From: Bog-159 sp963785255
GTDB taxonomy: Bacteria; Acidobacteriota; Terriglobia; Bryobacterales; Bryobacteraceae
Assembly: GCA_963785255.1 (NCBI GenBank)
Contig: CAWAUR010000007.1
Location: 62,001 to 126,000 of the forward strand
Direction of reading: 5' to 3'
Length of the DNA: 64,000 bases
The notes under the pieces were generated by a model, which had not been told where the DNA came from, made no database searches, and saw only the letters and a program-made list of their open reading frames with translations. This document shows positions 58,069-64,000 of this stretch, one piece after another. The position numbers and the translations under genes are program-made. Each line of letters starts with the position of its first letter. The stretch's first letter is position 1.

Positions 58069-59219
58069 ATGACCAATGTACGCCAAAACCGTGCGCTGAT
58101 CTTCGGCGCGATGTCAGCCGTCGCGCTAGTCTCGACGACGCCGGCGTTAGCGCAAAGGTACACATTCAGAGAGATGCACAGGCTAGCAGGGTCCCCGTCA
58201 GACGGTGCGCACTCCGACGGGTGACTGGTCCGAGACCGGGGGGGCAACTTCTACGGCACCACGGCAGGGGGGGGCGCATGGGGCCCTGGGACCGTCTTCA
58301 AGCTGTCGCCCGCCGGTACGGAAACTGTGCTATATAGCTTCACAGGCGGAGCTGACGGAGGACCCCAGTCGCCGGCCTCCTGCTGGACGCTGGCGGAAAT
58401 CTCTACGGCACAACCGCTGTAGGCGGCGAATCGGGCGCTGGCGTCGTGTTCAAGCTCGACGCCACCGGCACCGAAACCGTCTTATACAGCTTCACCGGCG
58501 GGGCTGACGGAGCGAATCCCGAGGCAGGTCTGGTTCGGGACCCCGACGGCAGCCTCTACGGCACAACTATCGCGGGCGGCTCGGGGTCGGGAGTCGTGTT
58601 CAAGGTGGACTCAAACGGCACTGAGACAGTTCTGCACACCTTCACATCGGGCGCGGACGGGGGGTACCCGCAAGCGGGGTTGATCCGGGACCTGAACGGC
58701 GACCTCTACGGCACAACCTCCGGCGGTGGCTCGCCGGGTCCCGGAGTGGTCTTCAAGCTCGACACCACAGGCGCCGAGACTGTGCTTTACACGTTTACGG
58801 GTGGGGCAGACGGGGGCACGCCCTACGGTGGGCTGGTCCGGGATTCGGCAGGGAACCTGTATGGCAGTACCCTGCAGGGCGGCGTGACTACGGGCAGCCA
58901 GGGTTACGGAGTCGTGTTTAAGCTGGACGCGGCCGGGACGGAGACGGTATTGTACACATTTACAGGCGGGAGTGACGGGGCATCTCCGTACGCGGGTCTG
59001 GTCCGGGACTCAGCGGGTAATCTTTACGGCACCACGTACGGCGGGGGGCGGGCCTTCGGTAATACAGGCGCGGAGACCGTCCTCCACACGTTCGCGGGCG
59101 GCACGGGCGGTGCCAAACCCCAGGCGGGGCTGATCCGGGACGCGAAGGGCAACCTCTATGGCACAACCGTGTTCGGCGGCTCGGGAGGCAACGGGGTAGT
59201 CTTCAAGCTCACACCCTAG
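58069..59219 (+). pseudogene. Frameshifted GloVer-repeat protein gene
   Basis: ATG 58069, with SD GGAGGAT, opens a signal peptide (AMSAVALVSTTPALAQRYTF) but the frame ends at TGA near 58222. Family repeats resume in two other frames: GGNFYGTTAGGG and VFKLSPAGTETVLYSFTGGA, then AGLLLDAGGNLYGTTAVGGE and on to five further repeats (from 58446: GVVFKLDTTGAETVLYTFTG, DSAGNLYGSTLQGG). The last repeat has an internal deletion. At least two indels separate signal and repeats. A signal-less protein from 58446 (257 residues) is possible but would not be exported. Confidence 0.72.
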
Positions 59220-59348
59220 CGGCCAGCCGATCCAATAACCTGCCAAACAAGGACTTACGCGAAATTGGCTTTGTTCGACACAAAGATATCGAAGGCTCTG
59301 CCGCCGCACAGTCGTGCACAAGTGCGCCCAACGCGCTTTGCCAATGGC

Positions 59349-59378
59349 TGAACCCTCACCGCTCCTTCCGTGTATAAT
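59349..59378 (+). promoter_or_regulatory. Probable promoter of the ffh operon
   Basis: TATAAT at 59373-59378 is a perfect -10 directly preceded by TG; TGAACC at 59349-59354 is a weak -35. The ffh ATG is 54 bases downstream. Confidence 0.5.
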
Positions 59379-59431
59379 CATAGAAGCGCTCACGCGCCAA
59401 GCGGTGAAGTCCGCCTTCCCGCACACGTTCC

Positions 59432-60781
59432 ATGTTCGATAACCTATCCGACAAATTACAGCGGGTTTTCAAGAACCTGCGCGGCGAAGGCAAGCTCTCC
59501 GCCGAGAACATGGATGCCGCCCTGCGCGAAATCCGCGTCGCCCTCCTCGAAGCCGACGTCAACTTCCGCGTCGTCAAGCAGCTCATCGAGAACATCAAGC
59601 AAAAGGCCATGGGCGAGGAAGTGCTCATGGCGCTGTCCCCTTCCCAGCAGGTCATCAAGATCGTCCGCGACGAGCTGATCAAGATTCTGGGCAGCCACGA
59701 ATCCAAACTGCGCTTCTCGAACGAGCCGCCCAGCGTGCTGCTGATCGTCGGCCTGCAAGGCTCCGGCAAAACCACCTCTACCGGCAAACTGGCCCGCTGG
59801 CTTTCGAAGAACGGCCATCGTCCGCTGATGGTTTCGGTGGACGTTTACCGCCCCGCGGCGCGCGAGCAGTTACGCGTGGTGGCGCGCGACGTGAACCTGC
59901 CGATCTACACCGGCACGCCCGAAGAAAAACTGCCCGCCGACCTGGTGCGTTCCGCGCGCAAGGAAGCCGTCAACGGCGGACGCGACGTGCTCCTGGTCGA
60001 TACCGCCGGCCGCCTGCACATCGACGACGAGTTGATGACCGAGCTGCAGCAATTGAAAGAGCAGCTCACGCCCGTCGAGATTCTGTTCGTGGCGGACGCC
60101 ATGACCGGGCAGGACGCGGTGAAGTCCGCCGATGAATTCCACAAGAAGTTGGGCATCACCGGCATCATCCTCACCAAAATGGATGGCGATGCGCGCGGCG
60201 GCGCGGCGCTCTCGATCCGGCACGTCACCGGCCAGCCGCTGAAGTTCGTGGGCGTAGGCGAAAAGTTCGACGCCTTGGAGCCGTTTTATCCGGAGCGCGC
60301 GGCTTCCCGCATTCTCGGCATGGGCGACGTGCTGTCGTTCATCGAGAAGGCCGAGGAAGTCATCGACAAGAAGCAGGCCGTGGAGATGCAGCGCAAGCTC
60401 ATCGACAACGAGTTCACCCTCGAAGATTTCCGCGACCAGATGAAGCAACTTCGCAAGCTTGGGCCGCTCGAGTCGGTGCTGTCTATGATGCCGCAGGTGG
60501 GCATTCTGAAAGACCTGAAGAACGTGAAAGTGGATGAGAAGGAAATCACGCATGTGGTGGCCATCATCGATTCGATGACGCCTAAGGAACGCGCCAACCA
60601 CATGATCGTGAACGGCACGCGCCGTCGCCGCATCGCCAAGGGCAGCGGCACCACGGTGCAGGAAGTGAATCAGTTGCTGAAGCAGTACGCGCAAGCCAGG
60701 AAGATGATGAAGAGCTTCTCGGGCGGGCTGCTGGGCAAGAAAATGGGCAAGTTCAAATTACCGAATTTTTTAGGAGCGTAG
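59432..60781 (+). CDS. ffh: Signal recognition particle protein Ffh
   Basis: 449 residues. N domain (1-90), GTPase G domain with G1 GLQGSGKTTSTGKLA near 107-121, the DTAGRLHIDDELM G3 region and TKMDGDARGG G4, then the methionine-rich M domain, which binds 4.5S RNA and signal sequences (QMKQLRKLGPLESVLSMMPQ, IDSMTPKERANHMIVNGTRR, KGSGTTVQEVNQLLKQYAQA). Cytoplasmic; delivers ribosomes to FtsY/SecYEG. First gene of ffh-rpsP-khpA-rimM-trmD; rpsP starts one base after the stop. Confidence 0.97.
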   Translation: MFDNLSDKLQRVFKNLRGEGKLSAENMDAALREIRVALLEADVNFRVVKQLIENIKQKAMGEEVLMALSPSQQVIKIVRDELIKILGSHESKLRFSNEPPSVLLIVGLQGSGKTTSTGKLARWLSKNGHRPLMVSVDVYRPAAREQLRVVARDVNLPIYTGTPEEKLPADLVRSARKEAVNGGRDVLLVDTAGRLHIDDELMTELQQLKEQLTPVEILFVADAMTGQDAVKSADEFHKKLGITGIILTKMDGDARGGAALSIRHVTGQPLKFVGVGEKFDALEPFYPERAASRILGMGDVLSFIEKAEEVIDKKQAVEMQRKLIDNEFTLEDFRDQMKQLRKLGPLESVLSMMPQVGILKDLKNVKVDEKEITHVVAIIDSMTPKERANHMIVNGTRRRRIAKGSGTTVQEVNQLLKQYAQARKMMKSFSGGLLGKKMGKFKLPNFLGA

Positions 60782-61039
60782 ATGTTGATGATCCGTCTGG
60801 CGCGGTTTGGCGCCAAGAAGAAACCGTTTTACCGCATCGTGGTGATTGAAAAGGAGCGCGCCCGCAATGGCCGCAACCTGGAAGTAGTGGGCCACTACAA
60901 CCCGCTGACCGATCCCGCCAAGGTGGACTTGAATCGCGAACGCATCGCGTATTGGACCAAGAACGGAGCCCAGGTTTCAGAAACCGTGGCGCGTCTGATA
61001 AAGAACAATCCCGAGCCGGCCGCCGCCCCCGCCGCCTGA
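60782..61039 (+). CDS. rpsP: 30S ribosomal protein S16
   Basis: 85 residues. MLMIRLARFGAKKKPFYRIV, VIEKERARNGRNLEVVGHYN and LNRERIAYWTKNGAQVSETV match S16, which binds 16S rRNA and supports 30S assembly. The Ala/Pro-rich tail (NPEPAAAPAA) is short. Starts immediately after ffh; a ~100-base gap follows before khpA. Confidence 0.96.
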   Translation: MLMIRLARFGAKKKPFYRIVVIEKERARNGRNLEVVGHYNPLTDPAKVDLNRERIAYWTKNGAQVSETVARLIKNNPEPAAAPAA

Positions 61040-61140
61040 CACCCTTGTTAAACGTAAGAAAAATAACGAGTAGCATGTCCGGGCACGAAGTGTGGAGTAG
61101 CCCGCCTCTGGTACCATGAAAGTGGAGGGAGGCGGGATGA

Positions 61141-61371
61141 ATGAAAGAGTTGATTGAAGACATCGCGAAGGCGCTCGTGGACATCCCCGAAGAAGTTGCC
61201 GTGCGAGTCGTCGAAGGGGAGCAGGTTACGGTTCTCGAGTTGCGAGTCGCCCCCAGCGACTTGGGTAAGGTCATCGGCAAACAGGGGCGCACAGCCCGCT
61301 CCATCCGCACGATTTTGGGAGCCGCGGGCATGAAGCTGAACCGGCGCTTCACTTTGGAAATTCTCGAGTGA
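61141..61371 (+). CDS. khpA: KH-domain RNA-binding protein KhpA
   Basis: 76 residues, one KH domain: ELIEDIAKALVDIPEEVAVR, EGEQVTVLELRVAPSDLGKV and the GxxG loop in IGKQGRTARSIRTILGAAGM. Members of this family bind RNA with KhpB/Jag and lie between rpsP and rimM in many genomes, as here. ATG at 61141 follows GGAGGGAGG; an overlapping ATG at 61137 is out of frame. The stop overlaps rimM by four bases. Confidence 0.93.
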   Translation: MKELIEDIAKALVDIPEEVAVRVVEGEQVTVLELRVAPSDLGKVIGKQGRTARSIRTILGAAGMKLNRRFTLEILE

Positions 61372-61901
61372 GCTCCGGCGCCGCGGATTCCCCTTTGGAT
61401 CTCGATTGGATCACGGTCGCGATTCTGGGCCGCGCGCGCGGCATCCGCGGCGAAATCACGGCCATCGCCCTCAGTAAGCCCGAACGCTACGAGAGCTTGC
61501 GCGAGGTGTATCTGTTCCCGGATGGCTCGCGCCACGAAATCGAGTCGGCCTGGTTCCACGACAATCGCCTGATTCTGAAATTCCGCGGTGTGGATACCAT
61601 GTCGGATGCCGAGCTGCTGAACGGATGCGAAGTGCGCGTGCCACGCGCCGCCCGCATCGAACTCGATCCCGGCGAATATTTCGAATCGGACTTGATCGGA
61701 TGCGAAGTGGTCGAGCGCGATAGCGGCGCGTCGCTCGGCCACGTGATCGCATTGCGCGATGGTGGAAGCTCGGGCGTGCTGGAGGTCGAAGGCGGCCTGC
61801 TGATTCCCTTCGCGCGCGAGATCTGCGTAGCCATCGAGCCGGAATCCCGCCGCATTGTGGTCAACCTGCCCGCGGGACTGAAGGAACTGTACCAGGCGTG
61901 A
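61368..61901 (+). CDS. rimM: 16S rRNA processing protein RimM
   Basis: 177 residues. The RimM N-terminal domain starts ITVAILGRARGIRGEITAIA; the PRC-barrel half begins YFESDLIGCEVVERDSGASL and continues GVLEVEGGLLIPFAREICVA, ending RRIVVNLPAGLKELYQA. It helps maturation of the 30S head near S19 and S13. GTG start at 61368 overlaps khpA; stop overlaps trmD (GTGA). Confidence 0.95.
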   Translation: MSSGAADSPLDLDWITVAILGRARGIRGEITAIALSKPERYESLREVYLFPDGSRHEIESAWFHDNRLILKFRGVDTMSDAELLNGCEVRVPRAARIELDPGEYFESDLIGCEVVERDSGASLGHVIALRDGGSSGVLEVEGGLLIPFAREICVAIEPESRRIVVNLPAGLKELYQA

Positions 61902-62614
61902 TCTTCCATGTGCTAACGATCTTCCCGGAGTTCTTTCAAGGTCCGTTCGAGCACGGGGTAATCGCCCGCGCGCGCGACACCGGCGCACTCGACATTCGAA
62001 TCCACAATCTTCGCGATTGGACTTCCGACCGCCACAAAACCGTTGACGATCGCCCTTTCGGAGGCGGCGAAGGCATGCTGCTGAAGCCCGAGCCGCTGTT
62101 CCTCGCGGTGGAATCCATCTTGGTGGGACAGGCCTCCGGCCTGTCCGCTAGGACCGTACTCTTGTCTGCCCAAGGCCGCCTGTTCAACCAAAAAGTGGCG
62201 AACGATCTCGCCAGCCTCAACGAACTTCTCCTAATCTGCGGCCGCTACGAAGGCGTAGACGAACGCGTAGCCGAGCACTTGGCCGACGACGAATTATCGA
62301 TCGGAAACTACGTACTAAGCGGCGGCGAATTGGCAGCAGCAGTAGTGATCGATGCGGTCGCACGCCTGTTACCCGGAGTATTAGGCAACGAATCGTCAGC
62401 CGTGTTCGAGTCGTTCCAGGATACCGGACACGCCGCCGCTCTGCTCGACTGTCCCCAATACACGCGGCCCGCCGACTTCCGCGGCTGGAAGGTGCCCGAA
62501 GTATTGCTAAGCGGGAATCACGAAGAGATCCGCCGCTGGCGCCAGCGCGCGGCGCGGGAAAAAACCGCCCGCCTGCGGCCAGACCTCATCGCACCGACCG
62601 CGGACCAAGCCTAA
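61898..62614 (+). CDS. trmD: tRNA (guanine-37-N1)-methyltransferase TrmD with a repeat-encoded insertion
   Basis: 238 residues. MIFHVLTIFPEFFQGPFEHG, the cofactor region IRDW-like LRDWTSDRHKTVDDRPFGGG, LLICGRYEGVDERVAEHLAD and the knot motif IGNYVLSGGELAAAVVIDAV are all canonical. At about residues 77-83 the sequence GQASGLS is encoded by palindromic repeat copy 5 (62126-62146), which adds seven codons in frame in a loop before RTVLLSAQGRLFNQ. The rest of the enzyme looks intact, so it is probably functional. Converges with the ParE-like gene over four bases. rplS, usually next, is absent. Confidence 0.93.
   Translation: MIFHVLTIFPEFFQGPFEHGVIARARDTGALDIRIHNLRDWTSDRHKTVDDRPFGGGEGMLLKPEPLFLAVESILVGQASGLSARTVLLSAQGRLFNQKVANDLASLNELLLICGRYEGVDERVAEHLADDELSIGNYVLSGGELAAAVVIDAVARLLPGVLGNESSAVFESFQDTGHAAALLDCPQYTRPADFRGWKVPEVLLSGNHEEIRRWRQRAAREKTARLRPDLIAPTADQA
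62126..62146. repeat. Palindromic GGACAGGCC repeat, copy 5, within trmD
   Basis: GGACAGGCC-TCC-GGCCTGTCC, 21 bases, translated as Gly-Gln-Ala-Ser-Gly-Leu-Ser. The only copy of five that lies wholly inside a coding sequence, and its length is a multiple of three. Confidence 0.85.
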
Positions 62615-62889
62615 GGCCATTTCTGCGCGCCATGGAGAATACGATCGATTTCGACAAAGTCATCGCCGACGCGATACACCGCCAGAAAGGGAAGGCCGGT
62701 AAAAACGAGTTCGCGGGTCCCCGGACTGCGGCCCGGCCGGCCACGGCGCGGAAATTGGGAGAGTGTGCTCAGTCCCTCGTAAATGCGGAGCGCTATTCGG
62801 CGGGCAGCCTCCGGACCGTTGTGGTCCTCTGTGTAATCGCAAATGTCCGCGAGGTCGCGGGCGGCGTGCTCAGTCCATCGGACGCGCAT
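62611..62889 (-). CDS. ParE/RelE-type toxin
   Basis: 92 residues: VRWTEHAARDLADICDYTED, RIALRIYEGLSTLSQFPRRG, then RPGRSPGTRELVFTGLPFLA and VYRVGDDFVEIDRILHGAQK, the ParE/RelE fold with 'P..GR..GTRELV..G.P..AVYRV.....I.RI.HGAQ.WP'. ATGA overlap with the antitoxin stop, antitoxin first. Its 3' end overlaps trmD by four bases, convergent. Confidence 0.9.
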   Translation of the reverse strand: MRVRWTEHAARDLADICDYTEDHNGPEAARRIALRIYEGLSTLSQFPRRGRPGRSPGTRELVFTGLPFLAVYRVGDDFVEIDRILHGAQKWP

Positions 62890-63113
62890 CAGCCTCGATA
62901 CCGGCTGTCGATCAACTTGCCGACGTCCTCGTGGTCAATGAGTTCGCCCCTCTCGCCGGCAGCCAGACCCCTCTTCACTTCCTGTAGAAACCACTCGTCA
63001 TAGTCCACCAGGCGCTCAACAGCCTCCTGCACAAGAGTGTTCGCATCGCTGCCGCGGTCGGCGGCAAGCCGGTCAAGGCGAGCTTGCAGGTCAGGATTGA
63101 GATTCACTTCCAT
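62889..63113 (-). CDS. ParD-like antitoxin
   Basis: 74 residues: MEVNLNPDLQARLDRLAADR, GSDANTLVQEAVERLVDYDE and WFLQEVKRGLAAGERGELID, a ribbon-helix-helix start ('VNL.PDL.A.L..LA...G.....LV.EAV..L') followed by the toxin-binding helix. It represses its own operon and neutralises the ParE-like toxin. First gene of the pair. Confidence 0.88.
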   Translation of the reverse strand: MEVNLNPDLQARLDRLAADRGSDANTLVQEAVERLVDYDEWFLQEVKRGLAAGERGELIDHEDVGKLIDSRYRG

Positions 63114-63353
63114 GTCTCAAGGTTAGGGGTACGGGCGGATCGTGTCAAGCGCTGAGCACTTGGCGGCGTCTTTTCTTTGCGCCCTTCGCGGTCCCTTTGC
63201 GCCTTTGCATGAAGCGCGTGGCATCGGATTATCCGCCCTTACAAGTTCGTGGCATGTCCACGATCATCGAAAGGCGGCCAGCGCCCCTCAACAGGCCCGT
63301 GAGCAACCAGGACCGCGGCCACTTCTATGCGTAAGCACGCGCCGCCGTCGTGC

Positions 63354-63385
63354 GGTTGACGTCCGATCCCTCAACGTGGTAAATA
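63354..63385 (+). promoter_or_regulatory. Promoter of the second BrnTA-like pair
   Basis: TTGACG (63354-63359), an 18-base spacer and TAAATA (63380-63385). Transcription would start near 63392, inside or before the toxin's first codons, so the mRNA may be leaderless. The 63114-63353 region upstream shows no gene. Confidence 0.5.
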
Positions 63386-63685
63386 CAATGCAGGTACACG
63401 CATCTGGAGCATCCGCCAGCGGCGCTGTTCGATTGGGATGATGCCAACCGTCGCCATCTTGCCCGCCACGCCGTCTCGCCTGAAGAGGCCGAGCAATGCT
63501 ACCGTCACGATCCTCTCGTCGTCGAAGAGCAGTCTGTCCATGGCGAACTCCGCTACCTCGCCTTGGGCGAGACCGGTGCGGGGCGTCGTCTGGCTTTCGT
63601 TTTCACCATCCGAGCCGGCCGGGTGCGCCTAGTCACAGCGTACGACATGACGCCGAAACAGCAACAGATGTACGAGGAAGGCTAA
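63383..63685 (+). CDS. BrnT-like toxin (start codon uncertain)
   Basis: The frame after a TAA at 63380 encodes LFDWDDANRRHLARHAVSPE, EAEQCYRHDPLVVEEQSVHG, LALGETGAGRRLAFVFTIRA and GRVRLVTAYDMTPKQQQMYE to TAA at 63683. These are BrnT features. No ATG, GTG or TTG precedes FDWDD in this frame; only CTG codons (63404, 63425) and an ATA are available, while an ATG at 63388 lies in another frame (17 codons). So either a rare start is used or a one-base mutation has broken the 5' end. The antitoxin follows after three bases. Confidence 0.65.
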   Translation: MQCRYTHLEHPPAALFDWDDANRRHLARHAVSPEEAEQCYRHDPLVVEEQSVHGELRYLALGETGAGRRLAFVFTIRAGRVRLVTAYDMTPKQQQMYEEG

Positions 63686-63688
63686 TTC

Positions 63689-63988
63689 ATGAGTCACGAA
63701 CCCGCTCCGAATTTCGCAAATGAGGAAGAGGAAGCCTCGTGGTGGGACGCTCACCCCGAAGTCCTTACCGAGCGGTTCGAAACCGCCACGCGGCAGGGAC
63801 AGGTCCGCCGTCTGAGTCAGACCAACTTGCCTGGCGCCTCCGAGACCGTCACGATCCGCATCCCCCCGGAAGAACTGACGCGGGCGCGCGTGCTGGCCGC
63901 CAAGCGCGGGCTGCGTTATCAGACGTACGTCAAGATGCTCCTGCATGAGGCCCTGGACGCCGAAGAGAAAAAGCTCGCCAATCGATGA
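63689..63988 (+). CDS. BrnA-like/CopG-type antitoxin
   Basis: 99 residues. An acidic N-terminus (NFANEEEEASWWDAHPEVLT) leads to a ribbon-helix-helix-like end: TVTIRIPPEELTRARVLAAK and RGLRYQTYVKMLLHEALDAE. This 'EE..WW..HP....E.F..A...G' plus C-terminal RHH is typical of BrnA-like antitoxins paired with BrnT. ATG at 63689 follows the toxin stop. Confidence 0.85.
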   Translation: MSHEPAPNFANEEEEASWWDAHPEVLTERFETATRQGQVRRLSQTNLPGASETVTIRIPPEELTRARVLAAKRGLRYQTYVKMLLHEALDAEEKKLANR

Positions 63989-64000
63989 CGCGCTCTGCGA

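Overview
The window is high-GC bacterial chromosome, most likely from an Acidobacteriota of the Solibacter/Bryobacter type. This is an inference from gene content: a TIGR03437-type secreted protein, GloVer-repeat propellers, a FtsX/MacB-type orphan permease, DUF1080 and TIGR03790 proteins, a CadC-like regulator fused to a PD40 propeller, and a deeply diverged housekeeping core (hslVU, secG, tRNA-Leu, nadD, ffh-rpsP-khpA-rimM-trmD). Genes on both strands are closely packed in short operons separated by palindromic intergenic repeats.

Layout. 1-2.5 kb: truncated sensor kinase, hslU, hslV. 2.5-3.5 kb: three tandem ~328-bp units; two encode a 29-residue membrane peptide with an R5K tail behind a perfect Shine-Dalgarno (SD), and the third is broken. 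3.5-6.1 kb: TadE/TadG pilus-associated proteins. 6.2-9.3 kb: Phd/PIN toxin-antitoxin (TA) pair, scars of mobile genes, an NHL-repeat protein. 9.5-15.5 kb: HEAT protein, ADP-forming acyl-CoA synthetase/GNAT with a small partner, MDR reductase, secG, tRNA-Leu. 15.8-22 kb: decaying VapBC, arylsulfotransferase-like protein flanked by two copies of an unknown gene, beta-barrel protein, PD40 regulator. 22.2-25.4 kb: three tandem DNRLRE/collagen-like secreted proteins. 25.5-32.8 kb: acyl-CoA gene cluster around a TetR gene with a visible operator. 33-45 kb: TIGR03437 protein, permease, cyclophilin, DUF1080, nadD, GloVer propeller, MFS transporter, GNAT, TIGR03790, SDR, VOC. 45.4-49.4 kb: defence/TA island (HicB, HigBA with a nested dyad operator, split TIR protein, BrnTA inserted beside a regulator). 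49.4-54.6 kb: NtrX/NtrY-like two-component pair, DUF4390, BamA-like protein, RRM protein. 54.8-59.2 kb: propeller, DUF998 remnant, ArsR/SRPBCC pair, ffh fragment, broken GloVer gene. 59.4-62.6 kb: ffh-rpsP-khpA-rimM-trmD. 62.6-64 kb: ParDE-like and BrnTA-like pairs.

The observation most likely to be new is the tandem small-peptide locus at 2509-3480. Each unit has a folded leader, an optimal SD, a 29-codon hydrophobic/basic ORF, and a 3' hairpin followed by CCTCCTT, the exact complement of its own SD. The organisation resembles type I toxin mRNAs, but I recognise no known family. Other notable features are a palindromic repeat that supplies stop codons and sits in frame inside trmD, a TA module bounded by a duplicated 3' end of the neighbouring regulator gene, and a TIR effector split by a one-base frameshift.
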